The notes beneath the pieces are model-generated. The model did not search any database. It saw only the letters and a list, made by a program, of their open reading frames with translations, and was not told the origin of the DNA. A DNA stretch of 9,071 nt, taken from CAZGYE01 sp964530165. GTDB lineage: Bacteria > Planctomycetota > Planctomycetia > Planctomycetales > Planctomycetaceae. Both the position numbers and the translations under genes were made by a program. The stretch is taken from contig CAZGYE010000248.1 in the NCBI GenBank assembly GCA_964530165.1, forward strand, positions 1 through 9,071. The letters run 5' to 3'. Positions 1 through 6,154 of the stretch are shown here, piece after piece (the first letter of the stretch is position 1; each line of letters opens with the position of its first letter).

Positions 1-92
1 GCCGACCAGTCGGTCACGTTGGTACGCAGCAGGTAACAACCTTCGCCCAGCGTGGTGTAAACGGGCCAGAAACCTCGACCAGCGAAAGCCAT
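1..92 (-). pseudogene. Transposase fragment, IS4 superfamily / IS1634-like, cut by window edge
   Basis: The minus strand reads 30 codons from an ATG at 92 off the left edge and contains GEGCYLLRTNVTDWS. From memory, this matches the conserved stretch just before the catalytic Glu region of IS1634-like DDE transposases (G-C/Y-YLLRTN...DWS/T). An in-frame stop at 93-95 shows that the rest of the N-terminal transposase is not joined here, so only the C-terminal half could exist, running out of the window. No terminal inverted repeat is visible between 60 and 126. It is probably an IS remnant next to the broken defence gene. The assignment rests on one short motif. Confidence 0.5.
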
Positions 93-126
93 TCAGCATG
101 ATGCCGTGCGATGGACATGGACGCCT

Positions 127-504
127 CTAGTACGTGCTCAAGTCGCCAATCCAATAGCTGCCACAGCCCTTACAAGAGCTACATCTCCCAGATGAATAAC
201 CACTACCGTTACAGGAGCCACATACGACACGAGGAAACCGTCCAACGAGTGCTCCGACACCCTTGCATACCCCACACCTGCCACTGCTATATCCACTTCC
301 ATCACAATTGCCGCATTTCAAAACGTCAACATCGTCTGAGCCGCCCAACTCCGGCGGCACGCTGAGCAAGACCTTCCCTGCCCCGCTGCAAACGCTGCAT
401 TTCCCGCTGCTATAGCCGCTTCCGCTACAATTCCCGCAAGTCACAAGGAAGGCATCTGGCGTTGCCTGAATTACAACGGTTATGTAAACGCTGATCTCTT
501 TCAT
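127..504 (-). CDS. Small protein with three tandem DnaJ-type zinc-finger units
   Basis: This 125-residue protein is built mainly of three copies of the DnaJ central-domain pattern. Each copy is a CxxCxGxG motif, a near-constant YSSG(K/R) linker, and a second CxxC. The units start at Cys23, Cys64 and Cys95: CGNCSGSGYSSGKCSVC, CGNCDGSGYSSGRCGVC and CGSCNGSGYSSGRCSSC. Each has four cysteines, enough for one zinc, so three zinc sites are expected. The last half-motif ends CKGCG instead of xGxG. There is no J-domain, signal peptide or membrane segment, so it is not a full DnaJ. The N-terminal 22 residues are short and hydrophobic/beta-like. The ATG at 504 follows GGGGA at 511-515 with 6 nt spacing. 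The stop of the helicase gene lies only 36 nt upstream, so the two probably share a transcript. Unit similarity suggests internal duplication. The function is unknown; protein binding or chaperone-like scaffolding is a family-based guess. Confidence 0.75.
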   Translation of the reverse strand: MKEISVYITVVIQATPDAFLVTCGNCSGSGYSSGKCSVCSGAGKVLLSVPPELGGSDDVDVLKCGNCDGSGYSSGRCGVCKGVGALVGRFPRVVCGSCNGSGYSSGRCSSCKGCGSYWIGDLSTY

Positions 505-540
505 TGTCGTTCCCCATCAAAGACTTTCGCAGACAGACCT

Positions 541-1074
541 CTACGTCGCCAGCCGTTCCGGCACCAAGAACGTCACCGCCACCGGGAACATTCGCGGCTG
601 CGGATCGGCAAAGCGTGCTCGAATGGATTTTGTTTCCCGCTCAATCTCACCGGGAATCTCGCGGACTCTGGCCCGCAGCGAATCCATGTTCCGTTCGAGT
701 TGCTGCCGCTCTTCGTCTTCCCAACCTTCGAACGTCAATTGACGCAGTTCGGGGTCGTTCAGCTTGTTTTCAATCGTGGTTTTCAACTCGGTCAGAATTG
801 TTCTGATGTCGTCGGCCTCTTTCTTCTGGCGTTCCGCGAGGGCTTTCTCCAAGCCGCTCGTGCGGTCCTTCATCCGTGCTTCCAAGGCATTCTTGAGGGC
901 CTCGGAATGCGTCTTGTAGACAGCGAGCAACTCGTCTTTCAGGGCTTCGCTCGGCTCTTCCGTCGTCGCGGCAGCCAGAGCGTCGTTCATTTCGCGAAGC
1001 GTCTTGAAGCGACTGAACCGTTCCTCCCGCAGGAGACCGCCGCCGAGATGATCTCTTCGTGAAGCCGGTGACAA
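541..1074 (-). pseudogene. drmD: Displaced C-terminal part of the DrmD-like SNF2 helicase
   Basis: This frame carries the missing end of the helicase that starts upstream at higher coordinates. Homology-like sequence begins at about 1044 (GGLLREERFSRF) and follows directly on the LHEEIISA that ends the meaningful part of the other frame. The residues before it (MSPASRRDHL) are out-of-frame read-through, so the ATG at 1074 is not a real start. The segment is almost entirely charged helix, probably coiled coil, with many E/K/R heptads. It ends in RFADPQPRMFPVAVTFLVP, which I recall as the conserved C-terminus of DrmD-family proteins. The stop TAG is at 541-543, 36 nt before the zinc-finger gene. 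The conserved tail argues that the break is recent, a sequencing error, or tolerated by frameshifting. Confidence 0.75.
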
Positions 1075-3398
1075 TCACCGCCGATGACGACCAAGCGGGC
1101 ATGGGCAATCATCGCCGGGTCGCGAAGAACAGTGTCGGGAACCAAATAGGCGGCTATCCGATGCAGCCGTTTCTTCCCCTCAGTGGACCAGACCTCGGCC
1201 CGCAGGAGTCGCAGACACATCTGAACAAGCCGGTGATTCAGGTGGGCAAGAACCACCTCATCACGACCTTGGGCAAGATGGTGGTCGAAGACGATGGGGC
1301 GAATCCTGTCTGTGTGTGGATGGCGTAGACCCTCACCGCACAATCCCCAGCTTCCCTTGAGTTCCGGTAGATGAAACACGGGGCACGTGTGTCGCTTGGG
1401 GTCCGGCCAAATGCCGTCAACCTTGGTCGGTTTGAGTGGCGGTTGTCCGGCCACTTGCAGGGCGACTTCGACGACCTTCTGAACGTTCTCTGGTGAGAGA
1501 TGCAATTCTCGCCGGGTTTCGGTGAGCTGGTTCCGCAACCGCTCGATTTGCTGTTGCAGATCGCGTTCGAGCTTGAGCATTTCGCGGACAGGTTTAGCCT
1601 CCTTCTCGGCCCGGTCCGTATTGAGACGTGTGCGACGCCCCAACATGGCATCTTCGACCTGCTCAGCGATGACGGGCCCCACTTTGCCCAAGTCCTCACG
1701 GATGACTTCCAGCTTCTTCGCCGCTCGCATCAGAAATTCAAGATCGCCTGCCAGGTCACCTGCCGGCAAATCCAGGCCGGAGTTCTCACGGTCTTTGTAG
1801 CCTTCGCCGACGAAATGATAGATGTTGACCTCGTTCGCCTTCTGACCGTGCCGGTCGATACGACCGTTCCGCTGCTCCATCCGGTTCGGGTTCCACGGGA
1901 TTTCGTAGTGGATGAGCTTGGAACAATGGTTTTGCAGGTCGATGCCTTCTGATGCCGCATCGGTGGCCAGCAGAATGCGAACGGGACTGTCGTCGGGATG
2001 GGCTTGGAACGCCGCTTTGATCTTTTCACGGTGATCGCTGTCCATGCCGCCGTAGAGCGTCAGGAGCCGGTCGCCAGCCGTGAACCCCTCGAATGCGAGC
2101 CGCTCTTGCAGCCAATTCTGCGTGGCCCGGTACTCGGTGAAGATGATGACCCGTTGGTTGGTCCATTTGTCGTGGCGACCGATGTTCTCTTCCAACCACT
2201 GCATCAGGACTCTGGCTTTCGAATCGGGCCGAGCCGATGCAGACACTGCCCAATCCTGCATCTGCTTGAGTAGCTGCTTCTCTTCACCAGTCGTTTCGCG
2301 AAATAGGCGTGTGGAAGCATCAACGGTATCGTCGGTGGCTTCTTCGTAATCACGGTCGTCGGCGTACTCCTCATCGACGCGGTCGATCTGCCGTTGCAGC
2401 ACACCGAGGGTCGGCTTCTTGGTCGCTCGTTTTCGTATCGCCGACTTCAACGATTCTTCGTGCCGGGCCAACGTGAGTTGGAATGCCTTTGGGCAAGAAA
2501 AGAGCCGTTTCTTGAGCGTCTTCAACACGAACTCGGTCGCGAATCTCTCGGTGTTGTCGGATGCTCCGCGTTCACGCAATTCCGTGTATCGCCTCAACGC
2601 TGCGTGAACTGCTTGCTCCTGTTCCATGCACCTGACCTCCAGAGGTTCCAATTCACGTTTGGGAAACTTCCGCAAGCCGCTGAACCGTAAGAACTCGGAC
2701 TTGAGGCGACGGACCATGACCGCCCCAAGTTGCTTTCGCAACGGCATGGTGCCGCGTGCAAAGCGTTGATCGTCGAGCAATTCCAGCAAAGCTGAGAAAC
2801 TCTCGACATACCCGTTGTGCGGTGTCGCGGTGAGAAACAGCTTGTGCTCAAAATGCGGAGCGATGGTGCGAACAGCTTGAGTGCGAAGCGAATCGGTGGC
2901 GTATTTGCCGCGACCGGATGGAGCCACGTTGTGGGCTTCGTCCAACACAAGAATATCGTAGCGACGGGGATACAGCGGTTCGCCCTCTTTCGGGAGGGTC
3001 TCTTTGAAGAGCCGCAACGGTCGCTCGCGTTTCAGGAAGTCGATGGAGGTGATGAGGCGTGGAAAGTGCGTCCACGGATTGACGTGGATGCCACGCTCCC
3101 GCCGTAGTCTCTTCATCAACTCGCTGTTCACGATGCGAAAGTCGAGGCCGAACTTGTCACGCATCTGATCCTGCCATTGGACCTGGAGGCCGGCAGGACA
3201 GGCGACAACCACACGGCGGGCACGGTGCCGGTTGATGAGTTCAAGGATCACCATACCCGCTTCGATTGTCTTTCCGAGGCCAACGTCGTCAGCAACGAGC
3301 AAGTTTACCCTCGGCATTTGGACTGCCCGCACCACGGGGTCCAGTTGGTAATCTTCGATGTCGATGCCGGACCTGAACGGTGATTGCACTGACTTCAC
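987..3398 (-). CDS. drmD: DISARM-type SNF2 helicase DrmD homologue, frameshifted (main part)
   Basis: This is a superfamily 2, SNF2/HepA-like ATPase. Residues are numbered from the GTG at 3398. They include a Q-motif region (YQLDP, 17-21), Walker A DDVGLGKT (37-44), PAGLQVQW (68-75), Walker B DEAH (153-156), motif III LTATPHNG (189-196), and in the second RecA lobe VIIFTEYR (~415), LLATDAASEGID (~475-486) and motif VI QRNGRIDRHGQ (~507-518). The phrases HVNPWTHFPRLITSIDFLKRERP and VAPSGRGKYATDSLRTQA (both inside this region) match my memory of DrmD, the helicase of class 1 DISARM restriction systems. The GTG at 3398 is only the first start-like codon in the frame; DrmD-like sequence continues upstream to about 3656. 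The frame ends in 16 nonsense residues after LHEEIISA because of a one-base shift. Partners drmMI, drmA, drmB and drmC are absent from the window. All ATPase motifs are intact, but the gene is probably not functional as it stands. Another SNF2 subfamily is possible. Confidence 0.75.
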   Translation of the reverse strand: MKSVQSPFRSGIDIEDYQLDPVVRAVQMPRVNLLVADDVGLGKTIEAGMVILELINRHRARRVVVACPAGLQVQWQDQMRDKFGLDFRIVNSELMKRLRRERGIHVNPWTHFPRLITSIDFLKRERPLRLFKETLPKEGEPLYPRRYDILVLDEAHNVAPSGRGKYATDSLRTQAVRTIAPHFEHKLFLTATPHNGYVESFSALLELLDDQRFARGTMPLRKQLGAVMVRRLKSEFLRFSGLRKFPKRELEPLEVRCMEQEQAVHAALRRYTELRERGASDNTERFATEFVLKTLKKRLFSCPKAFQLTLARHEESLKSAIRKRATKKPTLGVLQRQIDRVDEEYADDRDYEEATDDTVDASTRLFRETTGEEKQLLKQMQDWAVSASARPDSKARVLMQWLEENIGRHDKWTNQRVIIFTEYRATQNWLQERLAFEGFTAGDRLLTLYGGMDSDHREKIKAAFQAHPDDSPVRILLATDAASEGIDLQNHCSKLIHYEIPWNPNRMEQRNGRIDRHGQKANEVNIYHFVGEGYKDRENSGLDLPAGDLAGDLEFLMRAAKKLEVIREDLGKVGPVIAEQVEDAMLGRRTRLNTDRAEKEAKPVREMLKLERDLQQQIERLRNQLTETRRELHLSPENVQKVVEVALQVAGQPPLKPTKVDGIWPDPKRHTCPVFHLPELKGSWGLCGEGLRHPHTDRIRPIVFDHHLAQGRDEVVLAHLNHRLVQMCLRLLRAEVWSTEGKKRLHRIAAYLVPDTVLRDPAMIAHARLVVIGGDCHRLHEEIISAAVSCGRNGSVASRRFAK
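1037..1046 (-). other. Frameshift point in the helicase gene (GC-rich repeat tract)
   Basis: The coding strand reads through a GGCGGCGG tract here. In the upstream frame it gives EEIISA followed by nonsense; in the frame one base away it gives GGLLREERF. Adding a single G restores EEIISAGGLLREERF, which fits the family. A one-base loss in a short GGC repeat is the simplest cause, either in the organism or during sequencing. Confidence 0.75.
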
Positions 3399-3656
3399 AT
3401 CAGCCGACGAAACCGCCCCCCACCGGACGGCGTCGAGAAAGGCATTGAGACGTTCAGGGTCATCGAAGCCGGTTGGCTCCGGAAGGGCGACTTTTTCGAT
3501 CGTCCTGGCTCCAGGCTCCAGTTCCCAGATGACTTGGAGTTCTTCGCCAAGGGCGTCGTCCTCGACGGATGCGAGCGAAACCAGATGCTGTGCCCCGTCA
3601 CCGCCAGTCCTGGGCCATCGCAGCCCGCGAATGCGATCGTGGCCACGATGTCTGAT
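3399..3656 (-). pseudogene. drmD: N-terminal extension of the DrmD-like helicase, without a start codon
   Basis: The frame of the helicase stays open upstream of the GTG at 3398 for 86 codons, to a TGA at 3657-3659. It encodes convincing family sequence: RIRGLRW, then QHLVSLASVEDDALGEELQ, WELEPGARTIEKVALPEPTG and AVRWGAVSSADV, leading into SVQSPFRSG. No ATG, GTG or TTG occurs in this stretch. The plus-strand gene at 3675 starts only 16 nt beyond the TGA, leaving no room for a normal N-terminus or leader. Either the 5' end was lost by a rearrangement near 3650, or a second frameshift lies around 3630-3655: a neighbouring frame has a GTG at about 3641 reading MATI before RGLRW. I favour truncation, with moderate confidence. 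Confidence 0.65.
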
Positions 3657-3663
3657 TCACGAC

Positions 3664-3668
3664 AAGGA
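3664..3668 (+). promoter_or_regulatory. Ribosome binding site AAGGA
   Basis: AAGGA lies 6 nt before the ATG at 3675 and decides this start over the out-of-frame ATG at 3668. It lies in the 16-nt gap between the truncated helicase frame and the small plus-strand gene. Confidence 0.6.
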
Positions 3669-3674
3669 TGACCG

Positions 3675-3989
3675 ATGCAAAACGGAAGCCCGTTCGTTTT
3701 TTTGGCCGACAACGCCCATTTGGAATGCTGCGGCCAACCTCCCCGGCTTACACGCGGAGGCGACAAATTCCACAGCTACTTCGAGAACGTGTTCGGCGAA
3801 CAGTTGGTGTTCCAATTCGACTTCGATGAAGGCCGAGGCCGACTGTGGTCCGGGGACGCTGGGTGGGGAACTCCCATCGAGATCACCGAAACAGAATTTC
3901 CAGTTTTTATCGGAAAAGAAGAGCGTGCGTGGCTCATAGCGTGCTGGGACGTTGTCACCACGCGGCTTAGCGTCTCTTCGCACTCTTAG
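3675..3989 (+). CDS. Small hypothetical protein (planctomycete-type, unknown function)
   Basis: This 104-residue soluble protein is supported by a good RBS and a protein-like composition. It is rich in aromatic residues and acids, with segments HSYFENVFGEQLVFQFDFDEG (residues ~33-53), SGDAGWGTPIEI and ERAWLIACW near the C-terminus. I recall similar short hypothetical proteins in Gemmata-type genomes, with the same 'YHSYFEN..GEQ.VF' core and 'WL.ACW' ending, but no function. There is no signal peptide, transmembrane helix or cysteine cluster; the Cys-Cys at residues 18-19 is isolated. The gene diverges from the broken helicase. Its promoter would have to sit inside the helicase remnant. Its stop TAG (3987-3989) overlaps the TAA of the convergent recombinase-like gene. 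Confidence 0.65.
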   Translation: MQNGSPFVFLADNAHLECCGQPPRLTRGGDKFHSYFENVFGEQLVFQFDFDEGRGRLWSGDAGWGTPIEITETEFPVFIGKEERAWLIACWDVVTTRLSVSSHS

Positions 3990-4759
3990 TTAGAGGCACC
4001 CCAAACGGCCGACATCTCCGCTTCGTGCAACATTTGCCGCCACAGTATGTCGGCCCGTTGAATCCGCGATAGCGACCACTCGCATTGTCTCATCCGCCCG
4101 TTCTTGCGGCGAGAGTACATGATTTTTTTTCGTCGCATGAGCCTATAGATTTCCTCAAAAACGATCCCCTGCATTCGCCACTCGTAGATTTGCTGCATCT
4201 GTGCCAATTCTTCGGGGTCGTCCACGACGCGTCGTTTCGCTCCTGTGCCGACCAATTTGCGGCCGATCGGAGTCTCGCCGTTTTTCGGCAAGCCTCTTTG
4301 CTGACGGCGTGCGAGGGCCTCACGAATGGCTCTCCGCCGGGGTAGGTCTTCGATCCGTTCGAGCGCGTGCAGCATGTTGGATACGGCCTTCGTGGCGTCA
4401 GGGCCGACTACCGGCACGGCCTCGTCCACAAAGTGCAAAGCGATTTGTTTGCCGCGAGCAACTTCCGCCAACTGCACAAGATCGCAGCGACGAAAGTAGG
4501 ACACGGTGAGTGACGAAAAAACGAGGTGATCGCCCTGTTCGGCCCGATCGATCATCTCCCCGCCGGCGGCTCGGTCAACCAGCGGTGTTTGGGAACTCGC
4601 AGGACAGTCAATGAAGATCCCGCCCCACGCAAATCCGCGTTTCCACAAGTGGGCGGTGTAGTAATTCTCGCAAGAGTTCTTTTGGAATTCGATTGCAAGA
4701 TGCGGTTCGTCCCAGTCCCCGACCGTGTGCATACAGTACGCGTGCGCAATTCGTTCCAT
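3986..4759 (-). CDS. Serine-recombinase-like protein lacking the catalytic motifs
   Basis: This 257-residue protein has the architecture of a short serine recombinase. Residues ~4-115 resemble a resolvase domain (AYC near the N-terminus, GGIFIDCPASSQ at 46-57, DRAAGGEMI at 62-70, GDHLVFSSL at 76-84, HFVDEA at 109-114). Residues ~150-215 match the Recombinase domain (AIREALARRQQRGLP, GETPIGRKLVG, DDPEELAQMQQIYEWRMQG, EEIYRLMRRKK). The zinc ribbon of large recombinases is absent. The usual RVS(T)xxQ nucleophile motif is replaced by CMHTVGDW (9-16). The D-R-L-S-R motif is replaced by T-V-S-Y-F (85-89), followed by R90-R91. Strand exchange by the known mechanism is therefore unlikely; DNA binding or regulation is inferred. 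The ATG at 4759 has AGGGAG at 4765-4770, 5 nt away. An in-frame ATG at 4858 would add 33 residues without an RBS. The basic C-terminal tail is Arg/Lys rich. Confidence 0.65.
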   Translation of the reverse strand: MERIAHAYCMHTVGDWDEPHLAIEFQKNSCENYYTAHLWKRGFAWGGIFIDCPASSQTPLVDRAAGGEMIDRAEQGDHLVFSSLTVSYFRRCDLVQLAEVARGKQIALHFVDEAVPVVGPDATKAVSNMLHALERIEDLPRRRAIREALARRQQRGLPKNGETPIGRKLVGTGAKRRVVDDPEELAQMQQIYEWRMQGIVFEEIYRLMRRKKIMYSRRKNGRMRQCEWSLSRIQRADILWRQMLHEAEMSAVWGASN

Positions 4760-4853
4760 CGTCTCTCCCTTCGTGACATTACTGTTCCTGTCCGTCGGTT
4801 GGCCGAATTGGGTCGGTCGCGGCAGCTTGACCCCAATTGCTTGTCGATACCCA

Positions 4854-4882
4854 ATCATTCACACAGGCTTTCAGAAAGACAA
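4854..4882 (-). promoter_or_regulatory. Candidate promoter for the recombinase-like gene
   Basis: On the minus strand TTGTCT (4877-4882) and AATGAT (4854-4859) are separated by exactly 17 nt. Each matches 4 of 6 consensus positions of a sigma-70 promoter. This would give a leader of about 90 nt before the ATG at 4759. Pattern match only; planctomycete promoters are poorly conserved. Confidence 0.3.
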
Positions 4883-4931
4883 CCTCTTTCCGTCTTCGTC
4901 CGCCGCCGCTGGCCTTGTTTGGCACTGTCCA

Positions 4932-4960
4932 TTCGCGATTGGTTCCTCTGAGGCTAAAAT
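4932..4960 (+). promoter_or_regulatory. Candidate promoter for the plus-strand island genes
   Basis: TAAAAT at 4955-4960 is a 5-of-6 match to a -10 box. The hexamer 17 nt upstream (TTCGCG, 4932-4937) is a poor -35. If used, the leader to the gene at 5071 would be about 105 nt. Confidence 0.25.
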
Positions 4961-5070
4961 GGGTGCCGTAGGAGCTTCGTCGATCGGCAGTGGCGCAAAC
5001 TGGCCGGACGATGAAGATCGACCGCCTTTCCCCGTCAACGCCGGCGAGGCCCCGTCAAGAGGTACTTCTG

Positions 5071-5778
5071 ATGCCGAAATTCTCTGAACGATTTGAGATT
5101 CTGCACGCACGTCTGAATGAACTGACTGACCGCTTGCAGGAAGACCGGTACGATGTCGCTACTCGCCTTGTGGAGAAGATCGTGAAGCACGTGGCGCCAA
5201 AGTCACCCAACGAAAAGCGGAAGGATGACGGTTTTCCGTTGCTTTATCCCCGTTGGCTGAGAAACTGGCGCGCCTCTAAGCAAGTTTACTGGGGCAGGAT
5301 CAGCGGGACGCCGCTGGAGAAGCCTCAGCAGGAGGCGCTGAAGGCCGTGGTCACGGAACTCGTTCGATTCCACATCGACGCGAAGGACGACTACGAGTTT
5401 CAAAAGGAATACGCACAACCGCTGAGAAAATCGTGTCTGGTGTACCTAAAGTCCGTTGGAGATCGCGTGCTCGCCCGGCCACCCAAGGTTTTACCACATT
5501 GGGATCGCGACGCGAAGGTTCTCAAATACGACGGAAAGACGGTCAAGCAGCTTCGCCAAAACGCCGGGAATCAAATGCGCGTCTTGGACACCTTCCAGGA
5601 GCTTGGTTGGCCTCGTGAGATTGACGACCCTCTGACGTCGAAGAAAGGAGTCACACAAATCAGTCGCGCCCACAACACCGCCAAGAGTCTCAATCTTCGT
5701 CACGACGCCAAATTGATTAGGTTTGGAACGACAAGTCTAGGCACTCGCTTTTCGTGGGCAAGAACGGTTCGCAAGTAG
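5071..5778 (+). CDS. Hypothetical island protein with conserved C-terminal domain
   Basis: This is a 235-residue, basic, soluble protein. The start ATG at 5071 is chosen because AAGAGG (5057-5062) lies 8 nt upstream; in-frame starts at 4990 (GTG) and 5011 (ATG) lack a good RBS. Residues ~1-40 are helical (LHARLNELTDRLQ). A middle segment has aromatic and basic patches (PRWLRNWRASKQVYWGR). The C-terminal part, residues ~144-230, carries WDRDAKVLKYDGKTVKQ, a helix leading to LDTFQELGWPREIDDPLTS (172-190), then a helix with RAHNTAKSLN and the closing IRFGTTSLGTRFSW. I recall this 'F.E.GWP..IDDPL ... LN ... IRF...G..W' layout as a recurrent C-terminal module of planctomycete hypothetical proteins; it resembles a small DNA-binding, winged-helix-like fold, but that is inference. 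It is the first gene of the co-directional run ending at the primase. Confidence 0.65.
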   Translation: MPKFSERFEILHARLNELTDRLQEDRYDVATRLVEKIVKHVAPKSPNEKRKDDGFPLLYPRWLRNWRASKQVYWGRISGTPLEKPQQEALKAVVTELVRFHIDAKDDYEFQKEYAQPLRKSCLVYLKSVGDRVLARPPKVLPHWDRDAKVLKYDGKTVKQLRQNAGNQMRVLDTFQELGWPREIDDPLTSKKGVTQISRAHNTAKSLNLRHDAKLIRFGTTSLGTRFSWARTVRK

Positions 5779-5807
5779 CGTTTCCGCCGAATCACTTTTT
5801 TGGAACT

Positions 5808-5837
5808 CGCCCCATCCCGCCCTATCTCGCACCATGA
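5808..5837. repeat. Three tandem 10-bp repeats, possible binding site
   Basis: Three consecutive 10-mers, CGCCCCATCC, CGCCCTATCT and CGCACCATGA, follow each other without a gap (consensus about CGCCCCATCT). The period of about one helical turn would put identical contacts on one DNA face. They lie 60-90 bp before the small HTH gene and overlap a weak promoter-like pair (TTGGAA 5800-5805, TATCTC 5823-5828). An operator, iteron or recombination site is inferred. Confidence 0.45.
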
Positions 5838-5866
5838 ATTCCGTCGTCTCATCTGCTGGAATTGGC

Positions 5867-5882
5867 GTTGTAAGTTCACAAC
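5867..5882. promoter_or_regulatory. Inverted repeat GTTGT-N6-ACAAC before the HTH gene
   Basis: Perfect 5-bp arms separated by 6 nt lie 15 nt before the ATG at 5898 and just before its RBS (GGAG, 5887-5890). The position suits an operator for autoregulation by the HTH protein. The arms are short enough to occur by chance. Confidence 0.3.
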
Positions 5883-5897
5883 GAACGGAGACGCCCA

Positions 5898-6134
5898 ATG
5901 CCACAGCCTCTGACAACCCGCCAAGTCGCTGACGAGATCACCAGGAGCCCGGTCATTCCCGGCACCGTCGAAGAGTGGCAAGTGCGCCGCCTGTTTGAAG
6001 ACGGAGACCTACCCGAAGTCCCGAAATTTGGCGGCAAGCGCATGGTGGACCACTCGCTGGTCCCTGAGATTGTCGAGGCACTTCGGAACCGTGGCTGGCT
6101 TCCAGCACAGCCGGTAATTCAAGCCAGCAGGTAG
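5898..6134 (+). CDS. Small AlpA/MerR-like helix-turn-helix regulator or excisionase
   Basis: This 78-residue protein consists of a single predicted winged-helix/MerR-like DNA-binding domain. A first helix-turn-helix is LTTRQVADEI (5-14). Next comes WQVRRLFEDGDLPEVPKFGG (27-46), in which the second helix and the wing-like 'G.LP....GGKR' match excisionase/AlpA-type proteins. A last helix is LVPEIVEALRNRGWLP. An insertion between the helices (TRSPVIPGTVEE) is longer than in typical HTH_17 domains. The ATG at 5898 has GGAG 7 nt upstream. It stands 72 nt before the primase gene, the usual place for the regulator of phage satellites and integrated islands. It may bind the tandem or inverted repeats upstream. 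Excision control and transcription control cannot be told apart here. Confidence 0.7.
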   Translation: MPQPLTTRQVADEITRSPVIPGTVEEWQVRRLFEDGDLPEVPKFGGKRMVDHSLVPEIVEALRNRGWLPAQPVIQASR

Positions 6135-6154
6135 CAGGGCAGTAAGACGACGAA

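Larger units (their letters stand above)
4760..5070. other. Divergent intergenic region, 311 nt
   Basis: This region separates the minus-strand recombinase-like gene from the plus-strand island. It holds one sigma-70-like candidate promoter per direction and the two ribosome binding sites. I see no RNA gene, clear long repeat or protein with family-like sequence. ORFs crossing it on either strand have no recognisable motif. It may be the edge of the island that begins at 5071. Confidence 0.5.

Noticed and set aside
127..504. Repeated short motifs taken as a CRISPR-like array
   Set aside because: The repetition is at codon level and encodes zinc-finger units; spacing is irregular and no constant 25-40 bp repeat exists.
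1500..1952. Plus-strand ORF of 150 aa inside the helicase
   Set aside because: It is a shadow of helicase motifs V-VI on the other strand.
3395..3766. Minus-strand ORF of 123 aa that could supply the helicase N-terminus
   Set aside because: Most of it is antisense to the plus gene at 3675 or out of frame with the clear DrmD-like sequence. Only the few codons around 3641 could matter, via a second frameshift.
3358..3939. Plus-strand ORF of 193 aa
   Set aside because: It is opposite the helicase 5' end and out of frame with the small gene at 3675. It is Ser/Arg/Pro-rich, as antisense frames in GC-rich DNA are, with no recognisable motif.
4990..5070. Longer N-terminus for the gene at 5071 (GTG 4990 or ATG 5011)
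   Set aside because: The extra residues are Pro/Arg-rich and have no RBS, while AAGAGG sits correctly before 5071.
4526..5087. Plus-strand ORFs crossing the divergent intergenic region
   Set aside because: They are partly antisense to the recombinase-like gene, have no RBS, and overlap a better supported start at 5071.
5781..5800. T6 run after the 5071-5778 gene as a terminator
   Set aside because: No stable stem precedes the T run.
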